A stretch of DNA of 64,000 nt from Sneathiella marina (GCF_023746535.1 NZ_CP098747.1:874364-938363), one strand, 5' to 3'; shown: positions 1 through 9,321, counted from the first letter of the stretch. A program made the numbers and translations. The notes: generated by a model not told the origin, from the letters alone.

Positions 1-722
1 CTATGCATATCAACCTTCACAAAACCTTCTCAACGCCCCATGGCGGCGGTGGGCCGGGTTCTGGGCCGGTCGTTCTTTCTGAGGCTTTAGCTGCATTTGC
101 CCCGATACCGTTTGTGACCCATGGAGAGAATGGTTTCGATCTTGTTGAACATGTGGAGGGAGAAGCCTCAAACAGTTTCGGCAGGATGAAGGCATATCAT
201 GGTCAAATGGGGATGTTTATTCGGGCTTTGGCTTATATGCAAAGTCATGGTGCTGATGGATTGCGCCAGATAGCCGAAGATGCTGTTCTCAATGCCAATT
301 ACATTCGTGTCGGTTTGAATGATATGCTGCATTCACCATTTGATGGTATATGTATGCATGAAGCATTATTTGATGATAGCAGCCTGAAAGACACCGGAGT
401 GACAACTTTGGATTTGGCAAAAGCGATGATTGACGAAGGATATCATCCGATGACGATGTATTTCCCGTTGGTGGTTCACGGTGCAATGTTGATAGAGCCG
501 ACGGAAAGCGAGTCCAGAGAAACTCTTGACCAGTTTATTGGCGCCATGCGGTATTTGTTGAACAAAGCCCGGGATGGGGAAGCCACTTATTTTGCACAAG
601 CACCTCATTTTGCCCCACGTCGCCGTTTAGATGAAACGGGAGCGGCGCGTAATCCTATTCTACGCTGGACCCCTGAAGAAGACGATCCGCAAAGCGATAG
701 AACCCTTTCTGCAGCCTCCTAA
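1..722 (+). CDS. gcvPB: Glycine dehydrogenase (decarboxylating) subunit 2, C-terminal part
   Basis: This is the 3' part of the P-protein of the glycine cleavage system, the PLP enzyme that decarboxylates glycine and passes aminomethyl to the lipoyl H-protein. The gene is cut by the left window edge; about 239 residues are visible, so the ATG at 3 is internal. The PLP-lysine motif NLHKTF followed by the glycine-rich stretch HGGGGPGSGP is right at the start, and the C-terminal fold (MTMYFPLVVHGAMLIEPTE) matches the split subunit 2 found in many alphaproteobacteria. A strong terminator follows 25 bases after the stop. Subunit 1 and the T and H proteins would lie outside the window to the left. 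Confidence 0.93.
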   Translation, partial: MHINLHKTFSTPHGGGGPGSGPVVLSEALAAFAPIPFVTHGENGFDLVEHVEGEASNSFGRMKAYHGQMGMFIRALAYMQSHGADGLRQIAEDAVLNANYIRVGLNDMLHSPFDGICMHEALFDDSSLKDTGVTTLDLAKAMIDEGYHPMTMYFPLVVHGAMLIEPTESESRETLDQFIGAMRYLLNKARDGEATYFAQAPHFAPRRRLDETGAARNPILRWTPEEDDPQSDRTLSAAS

Positions 723-747
723 CCTCCCTGGAAATGCTGCAAACTTA

Positions 748-778
748 AGCCCCGCTATTCATATAGCGGGGCTTTTTT
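748..778 (+). terminator. Intrinsic terminator after gcvPB
   Basis: An 11-bp perfect stem (748-758 with 763-773, arm AGCCCCGCTAT) closes on a 4-base loop and runs into a T6 tract at 773-778. It is placed to end the gcvPB transcript. Confidence 0.9.
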
Positions 779-783
779 CGCGC

Positions 784-814
784 ATAAAAAAAGCCTCGCA
801 AAGGCGAGGCTTTT
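784..814 (-). terminator. Intrinsic terminator of the ATP synthase F0 operon
   Basis: An 11-bp stem (789-799 with 804-814, arm AAAAGCCTCGC) has an A-rich flank at 786-792 that becomes a U7 tract on the minus strand, 20 bases past the atpF stop. T residues on the other side mean it may also back up the gcvPB terminator, so the pair insulates two convergent units. Confidence 0.85.
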
Positions 815-834
815 CGTATTCAGCTTTATTTCAA

Positions 835-1320
835 TTAATTTAGCTGCGACCCCAAATCTTTTATGGACTGATCAACCAATGCATCAGATTGATTGTCCTT
901 GAGGCCGTCCTGCATAAGCTTGGATGCGGCGGCAATAGCGACATCCACCGCAATGTTCTGAACTTCAGATACTGCTTTTTCCTCAGCCTGGCGAATTTTA
1001 GCTTCCGCCAATTCCTGACGACGTTTCAGTGAAACTTCCAGCTCGGCGATGCTTTCCTTCTTGAGGATATCTGCATCTTCTTTCGCCCGAGCGACAATCT
1101 CATCCGCTGTGGACAGAGCTTCGCGCTGCCGGCGCTGAAAATCGGCAAATAAAGCCTGAGCGTCTTCGCGAAGTTTTCGTGCTTCGTCAAGCTCCGCTTT
1201 GATTTTCTCAGCTCTCTCATCCAACTGCTTGGTCACCATCGCCGGGACTTTAAAGTAGGTAATGAGAGCAATGAAACCAAGGAAGGCTATCGCTACCCAA
1301 AAGGCGGGATCCTGGAACAT
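835..1320 (-). CDS. atpF: ATP synthase F0 subunit b
   Basis: Peripheral-stalk subunit of the F-type ATP synthase, 161 residues. One N-terminal membrane segment (about residues 5-22, FWVAIAFLGFIALITYF) is followed by a long charged, Lys/Glu/Ala-rich coiled coil, the standard b architecture and length. Its start codon overlaps the stop of the b' gene by one base, so the two are co-translated. It is last in the operon and is followed by a terminator. Together with the next gene it forms the b/b' heterodimer typical of alphaproteobacteria; the two are told apart by N-terminal sequence (b' has the longer hydrophilic start MPQLTIADFPPQ). Confidence 0.93.
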   Translation of the reverse strand: MFQDPAFWVAIAFLGFIALITYFKVPAMVTKQLDERAEKIKAELDEARKLREDAQALFADFQRRQREALSTADEIVARAKEDADILKKESIAELEVSLKRRQELAEAKIRQAEEKAVSEVQNIAVDVAIAAASKLMQDGLKDNQSDALVDQSIKDLGSQLN

Positions 1321-1811
1321 TATGCGGCTCCCTTCATGCTAGACTCGACAGCTGCATCGGCGTCCGCATCAGACACGTCAATGGAGACGAGTTTCGAGAC
1401 TGCAACTTTTGCCGTCTCAGAAGCTATCTCGCGAACATGGCTAAGTGCGGCGTCTTTTGCGGCATTGATACCGGCTTCCGCGTCTTTCGCTTTTTCTGCA
1501 AGCTTCGCATCCAGTTCGGCTTTGCTGGCGTCCTGTTCCTTCGCCATGGTGGCTTTCAGGTCAGAAACAATGCCATGGGCTTTGCTGCGGGCATCAGCAA
1601 GAGCGGCTTCATATTCCGCTTTTGCATTATCTGCATCGTCGCTTAGCTTTCTAGCCTCTTCCAGGTCAGTGGCAATGCGATTTTGACGGTTTTCCAGGAC
1701 ATCAGAAATGCGTGGAATGGCCACCCTCGCCATCAAGAAGTACAAGACGACGAAAGTAATCGCGAGCCAGACAAGCTGGGGAGGGAAATCTGCTATTGTA
1801 AGTTGCGGCAT
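1320..1811 (-). CDS. atpG: ATP synthase F0 subunit b'
   Basis: The second, diverged copy of the peripheral-stalk b subunit (b'), 163 residues. The N-terminus MPQLTIADFPPQLVWLAITF with a single membrane span at about 12-28 is characteristic of b' proteins, followed by an Ala/Lys/Asp-rich coiled coil. It lies between atpE (52-base gap) and atpF (1-base overlap). The symbol varies between genomes (atpG, atpF', atpX); b' is the safer name. Two different b subunits are expected in alphaproteobacteria and cyanobacteria. Confidence 0.92.
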   Translation of the reverse strand: MPQLTIADFPPQLVWLAITFVVLYFLMARVAIPRISDVLENRQNRIATDLEEARKLSDDADNAKAEYEAALADARSKAHGIVSDLKATMAKEQDASKAELDAKLAEKAKDAEAGINAAKDAALSHVREIASETAKVAVSKLVSIDVSDADADAAVESSMKGAA

Positions 1812-1863
1812 AACCGGTCCTCAAATCCAGGGGTTCAGATATCGATCGACGAAAAAGTGTCGA

Positions 1864-2088
1864 TTAACCGAACAGGATCAAGAAAGCGATAACCAGCGCA
1901 AACAGAGCAACAGCTTCTGTCAATGCGAAGCCGAGCAAAACGTTACCAAAAACTTTTGGTGCGGCAGCTGGATTGCGCAAAGAGCCGGAGACGTATGAGC
2001 CAAAGATATTACCGATACCAACACCCACACCTGCGAGAGCGATAGTAGCAAGGCCGGCGCCAATCATTTTTGCGGCTTCTAATTCCAT
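1864..2088 (-). CDS. atpE: ATP synthase F0 subunit c
   Basis: The c-ring subunit, 74 residues, with two membrane helices joined by the polar loop RNP (residues 38-40). The ion-carrying carboxylate is Glu58 in the motif [11 protein letters not shown]. The residue after it is Ala, where sodium-binding c subunits usually have Ser or Thr, so proton coupling is the expected mode. Glycine repeats ([11 protein letters not shown]) line helix 1 as in other c subunits. The gene sits alone between atpB and b' with 50-odd-base gaps on each side, longer than other gaps in this operon. Confidence 0.96.
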   Translation of the reverse strand: MELEAAKMIGAGLATIALAGVGVGIGNIFGSYVSGSLRNPAAAPKVFGNVLLGFALTEAVALFALVIAFLILFG

Positions 2089-2142
2089 GATATTCTTCCT
2101 TCTAAAACAAGAACAACTTTAACGTTGAAAATAAACAATTAC

Positions 2143-2880
2143 TCAGTGATGCAAATGAAGAGCATCATTAAGATACAGACATGACAGAATGGCAAACACA
2201 TACGCCTGCAAGAAGGCGACAAGGAATTCCAGGCCTGTCAGAACCACGATAAATCCGAGTGGCAACCACCCGAGATAAATACCCAGCCCAATTACAAATC
2301 CGCCAAACACTTTCAGAAGCGTATGACCGGCAAGCATATTTGCGAAAAGCCGGACAGAAAGACTGATGGGGCGAACAAAATAGGAGATCACTTCAATCGG
2401 TACCAGGATGATCAACAAGGCAACCGGGACACCGCTTGGGACAAAGAATGTCAGGAATTTGAACCCATGCTTCAATATTCCAATGATGGTCACACCGACA
2501 AAAACCAAAGCAGCAAGGGCGAATGTCACGATGATCTGGCTGGTAACCGTAAAGGTGTAAGGGATCATGCCCAAAAGATTACAGAAAAGAACGAACATGA
2601 AGAGGGTAAAAATAAAGGGGAAGTATTTCCGGCCCTCTGAGCCCACATTGTCTTTGACCATATTGGCAATAAACTCGTAGCTGAGCTCTGCCATCGACTG
2701 CATTCTGGTTGGGACCATTGACCGGCCGCGCATGCTCAGTGTCAGAAACAACGTAATTGCCGCGATGGCGATTACCATGAAAAGTGAGGCGTTCGTGAAA
2801 GAAACGTCAAGATTGCCGATTTCCATCGGAACCAATCGTTTGATCTCGAACTGGGCGAGGGGGCTATGATCTGCCGACAC
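2143..2880 (-). CDS. atpB: ATP synthase F0 subunit a
   Basis: The a subunit, forming the proton half-channels against the c ring; 245 residues, the usual length in alphaproteobacteria, with five or six hydrophobic segments. The essential channel arginine is in SLSVRLFANMLAGHTLL, and the C-terminal helix carries GLEFLVAFLQAYVFAIL. The N-terminus MSADHSPLAQFEIKRLVP is typical for the group. The gene follows atpI after 62 bases and precedes atpE by 54. Confidence 0.96.
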   Translation of the reverse strand: MSADHSPLAQFEIKRLVPMEIGNLDVSFTNASLFMVIAIAAITLFLTLSMRGRSMVPTRMQSMAELSYEFIANMVKDNVGSEGRKYFPFIFTLFMFVLFCNLLGMIPYTFTVTSQIIVTFALAALVFVGVTIIGILKHGFKFLTFFVPSGVPVALLIILVPIEVISYFVRPISLSVRLFANMLAGHTLLKVFGGFVIGLGIYLGWLPLGFIVVLTGLEFLVAFLQAYVFAILSCLYLNDALHLHH

Positions 2881-2942
2881 GTTGCTGTTCCCGCTTTTAC
2901 TGTTTCAAAACTAACAAGATCTTACCAACCTTCGGCAACATC

Positions 2943-3260
2943 CTATTCATCTACGTTCCCGGCGTTCATTTGCCTGGCTACTTTTATCGTGTTGTATAAT
3001 CCAACACCAGCCCCAAGTATCAAAAACGCCAACAACAACCAAGGCTTTGTGTCCAACCACCTGTCGAGCAACCAGCCAAACCAGCCACATAACGCCATAG
3101 CCGCAACAATTTCTACCGACAATCGCCACGCCCGGCCATGTGCACCGGATCGCTCCACTTTCAAAGTCGCATTTTCCCAAGAAGCTTCTTCTTGTTGTTT
3201 CTGCGCTTTTGCAAGCCGAGCTTTAAATTCCTCTTTTGAAGGAGGTGTCGCTTTGGTCAA
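2943..3260 (-). CDS. atpI: ATP synthase protein I
   Basis: A small membrane protein of 105 residues, thought to help assemble the c ring. A charged N-terminus (residues 1-40) is followed by two membrane segments, GWFGWLLDRWLDTKPWLL and LILGAGVGLYNTIKVA, as in the AtpI/AtpZ family. Translation probably starts at a TTG codon (3258-3260): the sequence AGGAG lies seven bases upstream of it on the minus strand and no ATG lies nearby in frame. It is first in the F0 operon, about 60 bases below the promoter hexamers. Confidence 0.87.
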   Translation of the reverse strand: MTKATPPSKEEFKARLAKAQKQQEEASWENATLKVERSGAHGRAWRLSVEIVAAMALCGWFGWLLDRWLDTKPWLLLAFLILGAGVGLYNTIKVARQMNAGNVDE

Positions 3261-3318
3261 TTCCGTCTCCTTTTGGATAGGTCTTTACCCACGATCTCCC
3301 CCTACAGAAAGCGCGGGA

Positions 3319-3347
3319 AACATACGGTCTGACCTAACCAGTGTCAA
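3319..3347 (-). promoter_or_regulatory. Sigma70-type promoter of the atpI-B-E-b'-b operon
   Basis: On the minus strand TTGACA (3342-3347) is separated by exactly 17 bases from TATGTT (3319-3324). The -35 hexamer is perfect and the -10 matches four of six positions. It lies 59 bases upstream of the atpI start with no other gene between, so it is the likely promoter of the F0 operon. Confidence 0.72.
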
Positions 3348-3419
3348 GACCTTACAAGCCGCTTTTTCAACATTGTAATTATTGTTTGTTTATGGGCCAC
3401 AGAATAGACAAGTATCGGC

Positions 3420-6400
3420 TCACGCAGCGCTCTCTGTTATCTCTTTTGCTTTCTCTAAATCCACGGAAATAAGTTGAGAAATGCCCCGTTCTGCCATGGT
3501 TACACCGAAAAGGCGATCCATGCGGGCCATGGTTATTGGATGATGGGTAACAACGAGGAAGCGCGTATCAGAATTCTTGGCAATGCCCTCCAGCAAATGG
3601 CAGAGACGCTCGACATTTACATCGTCAAGCGGCGCATCGACCTCATCGAGCACACAAATGGGGGCAGGATTCGTCAAAAACACCGCAAATAGCAAGGCCA
3701 CGGCAGTCAGCGCCTGTTCGCCACCTGACAGCAAAGACATCAACTGGAGTTTCTTGCCCGGTGGGCTGGCCATGATTTCCAGTCCGGCGGCCAGCGGGTC
3801 GTCGGACTCGGTCAAGGTCAGGTGCGCCTTGCCGCCGCCGAACACCTTCTTGAAGAGATTCTGGAAATGCTCATCGACTTTCGTGAACGCTTCCAACAAT
3901 CGTTGCCGTCCTTCTTTGTTGAGGCTGGCAATGCCCTGGCGCAGTCTGGCGATGGCAGCTTCCAGATCCTCCCGCTCCTTGATCAGTGTTGTCAGTTGCT
4001 CATCTACTTCGGCCGCCTCGATTTCCGCGCGCAGATTGACCGGGCCCATGCCATCACGTTCTTTCTTCAGCCGTTCAAGCTTGCGTTCGCTGACCTCAAC
4101 GGGCGGGATTTCCTCATTGGACTGGATATCGCCGGCTTCGCGAATCCCCTCGGGGGCACAGTCGAGCTTTTCCCGGATCTGTTCCGACAATCCGGCAAGT
4201 ATTTGAGCGGAATGCTCCATGTCGGACTGGTGGCGGACACGTTCTTCGCGGCAGGCTGCAAGCGCTTCATGGCATTTGCGCAAAGCCAAGTCACAATCGG
4301 CCAGGATTGACTCAGCTTCCGCCAGTTTGTCCGATGTGCTGGCCCGTGCGCCTTCCGCCCTGGCGATCTCGTCCATCAGGTTATTACGGGTCGCCGCGAT
4401 TTCGCCGGGTTTGTCTTCAATCCGCTGAAGTTCCTGATGGGTATCCTTAAAGCGCATTTCAAGCTGTACGAAATGCGCCGCCATATTGTTGTTGCGATCG
4501 ATCCAGCCGGCGATTTCACGATCGATCGTGTTGAGACGGTCCCGCCTGGCCGCGGCTTCCCGCTGTTTCTGATCCGATTCGCTGCGGTGGGTCGCCAATT
4601 CCTCTCGCGCGTTCAGCAACGTGGTGCGAATCCCGTCGACAGCGGCGCGGCTGTCCTGGGTATCGGGCAGTTTCTGTAGAAGATTTTTATGATCCGCCAG
4701 CGCAGATTTAACGCCCTCTGTTTCCAGCCGAAGTTCATTTTCGCTTTCGCCCAGAGAGGCGAGGCGGGATTGCTTCGCCGCTGCAACGCGGATTTCCTCG
4801 GCATGAAGGGCCCGCATCTTGGAGAGGCTTTGTTCCTGTTCCCGTTGCTTGGTCCGCAATTGTTTCTCTGCAGTCGTCGCCGTTGCAAGACTGGCCGCTG
4901 CCGCCTCGAGCTTGGCAAGGGATTCCGTCACGGCTTGCTGCTTGCGCGACAGCTCAGCCTGAATTTCGTTCAGGCGATTGCGCTGTTCAAGCCGCGCGGC
5001 AGCGGCGGTCTTGGCGCCGGCACGACGGATAAAGCCGTCCCACCGCCATAAATCTCCCTCTTTGGAAACCAGTCGCTGTCCGGCTTTTAGCAAGGGTTGA
5101 AGTTGCACCGCCTTTTCAGCTGTTACCAGGCCAATTTGTGATAAGCGGGGACCCAGGGCCGACGGGCCGGTTACATATTTATCCAGTGTCTCAATTCCGC
5201 TCTCAAAGGCCTGTCCGGGAACGGTGGCATTTTCACTCCAAAACGCAGAGGCGGCCTCGTCCAGGGGCGCTTCCAGTTCGTCACCCAGCGCAGCCCCCAG
5301 GGCGTTTTCATATCCCTTGCTAACCGACATGCCTTCGATGATGCCGGGCCATTCCCCATTCTCCGTATTTGCCAGTAAATGTGTAAGGGCCTGCTCTTCC
5401 GCTTCCAACCGGGTCGCCTCATTTTCCGCTTGTTTATGGTGGTCTCGTTGTTGCCGCTCGGTCTGATCGGCACTCTGCCGCGCGGCTTCTGCTACATCGA
5501 AAGCCTTGGTTAGCTGTTCCAGGGCCGCAATGCCTTCCTTAAGGGCGTGATTTGACTGGGGCCCATCCCCAATTGCCCCCAAGGCTGTTTCCAGAACCTG
5601 CTTCTCTTTTTCGAAATCCGCAAGGCGGGCCGTTAGGCGCTCAAGCTGGGCCGCTGCCGTATTGCATTGTTGCGTAAGGCTATTTCTCTCCGCGGTTTCG
5701 ATCGCGGCAGCTTCAGTCTTTTCATCAAATACCGATTGCAGCTTTTGAACATTCTCTTGAAGCGCGTTTACCTCCGACTGCAGCTTTTCAATGGAGGGAG
5801 TATCGTTTTCGCTTTCAATAATGAGAGCGGCTTTTTCCTCTTCCAGTTTGGTAACGGCCTCTGCCGCATCCTTTTCGAGATTTTTTTCGCGGATCATATC
5901 GCTCGAGATCTGGGTTTTACGATCCTCCAGCTGCTTTTTAGTCTGCTTCGCCCGTTCTTCTTCCGCATCGAGATTCTCGCGGGCAAGGGTCAACCGATGA
6001 ACCGCGGCAGCGGCGGCGCTTTCCGCATCCCGAAGCGGTTTCAATGCCTCATTTGCCTTGAGTGTTGCCGTTTCGGCAATGGCGGACTGACGGGTCAGTT
6101 CGTTTACTGCAGCGAAGGCTTCGTCATATTTTATCTTTGCGTCCGCTGCTTTCTCTGTTGCCTGGCTATACTTCCGGTACAAAAGCATGGCTTCGGCTTT
6201 TCGAATATGGCCGGAGATATTCCGGTAGCGATTGGCTTGCCGCGCTTGCCGCTTTAAATTATTGAGCTGGGCTTCCAGCTGTTCCGCAACATCATCCACC
6301 CGCTCCAGGTTTGTTTCCGCCGACCGCAACCTGAGTTCCGCTTCATGGCGGCGAGAATGAAGGCCCGAAATTCCGGCAGCTTCCTCAAGAAGATGCCGCC

Positions 6401-6878
6401 GGTCTTTCGGCTTCGCGTTGATCAGGGCCCCGACGCGGCCCTGACTGACAATGGCGGTGGAATGTGCCCCGGTCGCCAGGTCTGCAAACAGCAACTGGAC
6501 ATCGCGCGCCCGGGCGATTTTTCCGTTGATCCGGTAATCCGAGCCGCTTTCGCGCCGTATTCGCCGGGTAATATCCAGCTCGGTGGAATCGTTATAGCTG
6601 GCCGGCGCCTTGCGCTCGTTGTTATCAAGGCCCAGCGTGACTTCTGCGGCGTTGCGCGCTGGACGAGAGGTTGTTCCGGCAAAGATGACGTCGTCCATCG
6701 CCCCGCCCCGCATGTTCCGGGCTGACGTTTCACCCATAACCCATGTCAGGGCCTCGACAAGATTGGATTTTCCGCAGCCATTGGGGCCGACAATTCCGGT
6801 GAGGCCGTCCTTGATAAGGAGCTCTGTAGGTTCCACAAATGATTTAAAACCAGACAGTCGTAATTGTGTAAACTTCAC
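3420..6878 (-). CDS. smc: Chromosome segregation protein SMC
   Basis: SMC ATPase, the core of the bacterial condensin that organises the chromosome; 1152 residues, a normal length. Walker A is GPNGCGKS at residues 31-38. Two long Glu/Gln/Ala-rich coiled coils flank a hinge (around residues 510-620, WPGIIEGMSVSKGYENALG). The C-terminal head has the ABC signature LSGGEQALTAVALLFA and Walker B VLDEVDAPLDD. It starts 21 bases after the dsbA-like stop, so the two are probably co-transcribed with the DUF721 gene further up. The partners ScpA and ScpB are not in this window. Confidence 0.97.
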   Translation of the reverse strand: MKFTQLRLSGFKSFVEPTELLIKDGLTGIVGPNGCGKSNLVEALTWVMGETSARNMRGGAMDDVIFAGTTSRPARNAAEVTLGLDNNERKAPASYNDSTELDITRRIRRESGSDYRINGKIARARDVQLLFADLATGAHSTAIVSQGRVGALINAKPKDRRHLLEEAAGISGLHSRRHEAELRLRSAETNLERVDDVAEQLEAQLNNLKRQARQANRYRNISGHIRKAEAMLLYRKYSQATEKAADAKIKYDEAFAAVNELTRQSAIAETATLKANEALKPLRDAESAAAAAVHRLTLARENLDAEEERAKQTKKQLEDRKTQISSDMIREKNLEKDAAEAVTKLEEEKAALIIESENDTPSIEKLQSEVNALQENVQKLQSVFDEKTEAAAIETAERNSLTQQCNTAAAQLERLTARLADFEKEKQVLETALGAIGDGPQSNHALKEGIAALEQLTKAFDVAEAARQSADQTERQQRDHHKQAENEATRLEAEEQALTHLLANTENGEWPGIIEGMSVSKGYENALGAALGDELEAPLDEAASAFWSENATVPGQAFESGIETLDKYVTGPSALGPRLSQIGLVTAEKAVQLQPLLKAGQRLVSKEGDLWRWDGFIRRAGAKTAAAARLEQRNRLNEIQAELSRKQQAVTESLAKLEAAAASLATATTAEKQLRTKQREQEQSLSKMRALHAEEIRVAAAKQSRLASLGESENELRLETEGVKSALADHKNLLQKLPDTQDSRAAVDGIRTTLLNAREELATHRSESDQKQREAAARRDRLNTIDREIAGWIDRNNNMAAHFVQLEMRFKDTHQELQRIEDKPGEIAATRNNLMDEIARAEGARASTSDKLAEAESILADCDLALRKCHEALAACREERVRHQSDMEHSAQILAGLSEQIREKLDCAPEGIREAGDIQSNEEIPPVEVSERKLERLKKERDGMGPVNLRAEIEAAEVDEQLTTLIKEREDLEAAIARLRQGIASLNKEGRQRLLEAFTKVDEHFQNLFKKVFGGGKAHLTLTESDDPLAAGLEIMASPPGKKLQLMSLLSGGEQALTAVALLFAVFLTNPAPICVLDEVDAPLDDVNVERLCHLLEGIAKNSDTRFLVVTHHPITMARMDRLFGVTMAERGISQLISVDLEKAKEITESAA

Positions 6879-6899
6879 AGCCGCTCCATAATCATTACA

Positions 6900-7571
6900 T
6901 CACATTTTAGATTTCAGAAATTCATCCAATGCAGCAAAGGACCGATCATCCTCGTATTTTTCGCCTTCGATGAATAACGTTGGCGTTGAATTAACACCAT
7001 ATTCAGTTGATCCTACCAGGCGTTGCGTCAGAATTGATTCGCCCAGCTTTTCATCGGCGAGACAGGCTTCAAATTTCTTTTGGCTAATGCCGGACTGCTT
7101 GCCGATTTTAATAAGCGCTTCGGTAATATTTTCCGCACGTGTCCATTCTGCCTGTCGCTTAAACAGGATATCGGTGATTGCAAAAAACTTGTCCGGGCCT
7201 GAGCATTCGGCCAATACAGATGCCTGAAAGGCGTATCGGTCAAAGGGAAAATGGCGAAAAGCGAGCGCTGCCTTGCCGGTATCGAAATAGTTTTCCTTCA
7301 AACCCGGAAACGCCGTTTCATGAAAATGTGCGCAATGGGGGCAGGTCATGGACGCATATTCGATGATGAGAATAGGAGCGTTGCGATCGCCCAAAACATG
7401 ATCTGTTTCCAGTAATTCGGGTTCGGCCGCCCGGGCAGTGGAGGCTGAGAAGAGGCCTGTTGTTGCCGCTGCCGCGATGGGAAGGGCGCTGCCAGCAGCT
7501 ACAAAATGTCGACGTGTCAGGTTCAATTTACGGTCATCCATACTATATGTGGTGCTATTATATCTTCTCAT
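6900..7571 (-). CDS. DsbA-family thioredoxin-fold protein with Tat-like signal
   Basis: A periplasmic thiol-disulfide protein of 223 residues. The N-terminus has a twin-arginine-like motif (LTRRHFVAAG) followed by a hydrophobic stretch ending ARAAEPE, so export by Tat is likely. The thioredoxin domain has the redox motif CPHC in ASMTCPHCAHFHE and the cis-Pro region STPTLFIEG, which are DsbA/DsbG-type features. The start at 7571 is preferred because GAGG lies seven bases upstream; an alternative ATG is 30 bases in. It sits between the DUF721 gene and smc, an order often seen in alphaproteobacteria. Whether it oxidises or isomerises cannot be told. Confidence 0.87.
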   Translation of the reverse strand: MRRYNSTTYSMDDRKLNLTRRHFVAAGSALPIAAAATTGLFSASTARAAEPELLETDHVLGDRNAPILIIEYASMTCPHCAHFHETAFPGLKENYFDTGKAALAFRHFPFDRYAFQASVLAECSGPDKFFAITDILFKRQAEWTRAENITEALIKIGKQSGISQKKFEACLADEKLGESILTQRLVGSTEYGVNSTPTLFIEGEKYEDDRSFAALDEFLKSKM

Positions 7572-7668
7572 TGGTAATTCCTCAAACGATTCATTTGTTG
7601 TTTTCGCTAGATAGTGATTATTTTTGTATTTTGTAGTCGGTTCAGTCTGGTTTCTAGCCCTTTACGCC

Positions 7669-8163
7669 TTAGGAGCGGTCACGGTTACGTGAACCAAGCA
7701 TGCTGGCAGCCAAAGATTCCAATCTCTGTTTCAGCTCGGAATCCGCGATATCTCCCGTTATATCCGTTATCCATTGCCGTTGCTTTTCCGTCAAGGGCAG
7801 CGGTTCGGGTTTTTTGGGGAGGCTGGTTCTGAATATCGGAGCCTGGATTAGTTTCAGTTTCAAAACTGCCCGGTACCCGAAAAAACTATTGATTCTTTCA
7901 AGGATCAAGGGCTCGAAATGTGTGAATTCAGGTGCCCAGCCAGAGGCAACCCGGACCCTCAATGTCGCGTCCTTATTGGTGTTACGCGAATAATTGAGTT
8001 TTTCCGGACTGGAGTAATTCGCGAGGCTGGGGCCGACAATGCTTGCCCAGTTCGACAAAATATCGGCTTGCGCGAAGCCGCGTTTCACCAGCGCCGCCCG
8101 GGCGGACTTGCCGACAAAACTTCCAATCGCACGCGGGCCTGCGGTTTTCTGTACCTTTCGCAA
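7669..8163 (-). CDS. DUF721 (DciA-like) protein
   Basis: A 164-residue protein of the DUF721 family. The conserved part is residues 20-110, with LSNWASIVGPSLANYSSPEKL and LRVRVASGWAPEFTHFEP. Relatives (DciA) help load the replicative helicase in bacteria that lack DnaC, but the alphaproteobacterial members are diverged, so that role is only possible here. It is divergent from mutY, with about 60 bases between the start codons, and is the first gene of the unit running into dsbA-like and smc. Confidence 0.78.
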   Translation of the reverse strand: MRKVQKTAGPRAIGSFVGKSARAALVKRGFAQADILSNWASIVGPSLANYSSPEKLNYSRNTNKDATLRVRVASGWAPEFTHFEPLILERINSFFGYRAVLKLKLIQAPIFRTSLPKKPEPLPLTEKQRQWITDITGDIADSELKQRLESLAASMLGSRNRDRS

Positions 8164-8223
8164 TCTGGCTCTCTTCCCTCTATTGATTGTCTGTCAAATC
8201 TCGGTCATATACCTAAGCTTACT

Positions 8224-9318
8224 ATGACCAATCAAAAGCAACCACAACATAGTTTTTCTGATCAGGTGCTGTCCTGGTACGATATTCACGCCCGAACACT
8301 GCCTTGGCGGAGTAAACCGGGCGTTCGCCCGACACCGTATCATGTCTGGCTGAGCGAGATCATGCTGCAGCAAACAACAGTTGCGACCGTTGGCCCCTAT
8401 TTCGAAAAATTTCTGCAGGCCTGGCCGACGGTTGGTCATATGGCCGCGGCTCCGCTTGACGATATTCTGACCGCATGGGCGGGATTGGGTTATTATGCCC
8501 GTGCGCGAAACCTCCATAAATGCGCGATATCAGTTCAGCGGGATTTCGCGGGCATCTTTCCTCAAACCCGGGATGAACTGCTCAGCCTTCCGGGCATCGG
8601 GCCCTATACGGCCGCCGCCATATCTTCCATCGCGTTTGATCAGCCTGAGGCCGTTGTTGACGGGAATATTGAGCGGATACTGGCGCGTATCTATCGCATT
8701 ACGGAGCCGTTACCCGGCGCCAAGAAAACCATCACAAAACGGGCGGAAGAATTGACGCCTTCGACGCGGGCCGGGGATTATGCCCAGGCCCTGATGGACA
8801 TTGGGGCGACAATTTGCACCCCGCGCAACCCGAAATGTGAAGCCTGCCCCATTTCCGGTTCTTGTGCCGCAAATGAGAAACTGGATATGGAAACATTTCC
8901 GGTCAAGGCGCCCAAGAAAATAAAGCCGACACGGCGGGCGTTTATTCTCTGGCTTGAAACAGATGATGGCAGTGTTTTACTCAGGCGGCGGGATGAGAAG
9001 GGCCTTTTGGGAGGAATGATGGAGTTTCCCTCAACCTCCTGGCAGGCCGAGGAGGTGACAACTGAAGAGGCTCTGGCGCGGTTTTCTGATCATCTGTCAG
9101 CAGATGCATCTTTTTTGGAAAAGGATATGGTTCGCCACACATTCACGCATTTCCATCTTCATCTCAGACCCCTGCAGTTGCCTGTATCAAAAGAGATGTT
9201 TGCGGACATGCCGAACATAATCTGGGTAAAACCGGAAAATTTTTCGAACTATGCATTGCCCACTTTAATGACCAAAGTGGTGAAATCAGTGCAACAGGGG
9301 CAGGGTAACCTACTTTAG
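8224..9318 (+). CDS. mutY: A/G-specific adenine DNA glycosylase
   Basis: Removes adenine mispaired with 8-oxoguanine; 364 residues from the ATG at 8224. The open frame extends further upstream, but that part overlaps the divergent DUF721 gene and looks non-coding. The catalytic Glu is in LSEIMLQQT (Glu45), the helix-hairpin-helix in LPGIGPYTAAAI (about 122-133) and the catalytic Asp in VVDGNIER (Asp146). The 4Fe-4S cysteines are Cys198, 205, 208 and 214, with the canonical X6-X2-X5 spacing. The C-terminal NUDIX-like 8-oxoG recognition domain starts near residue 235 (AFILWLETDDGSVLLRRR). It converges on the EF-hand gene with only three bases between the stops. Confidence 0.96.
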   Translation: MTNQKQPQHSFSDQVLSWYDIHARTLPWRSKPGVRPTPYHVWLSEIMLQQTTVATVGPYFEKFLQAWPTVGHMAAAPLDDILTAWAGLGYYARARNLHKCAISVQRDFAGIFPQTRDELLSLPGIGPYTAAAISSIAFDQPEAVVDGNIERILARIYRITEPLPGAKKTITKRAEELTPSTRAGDYAQALMDIGATICTPRNPKCEACPISGSCAANEKLDMETFPVKAPKKIKPTRRAFILWLETDDGSVLLRRRDEKGLLGGMMEFPSTSWQAEEVTTEEALARFSDHLSADASFLEKDMVRHTFTHFHLHLRPLQLPVSKEMFADMPNIIWVKPENFSNYALPTLMTKVVKSVQQGQGNLL

Positions 9319-9321
9319 ATG

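Noticed and set aside
5667-6257. Long plus-strand open frame (about 196 codons) inside smc
   Set aside because: It is antisense to the coiled-coil part of smc, which has normal codon structure; its translation is Phe/Leu/Arg-rich with no recognisable domain.
7918-8223. Upstream extension of mutY by 102 codons
   Set aside because: It runs antisense over the DUF721 gene start; family length and motif positions support the ATG at 8224.
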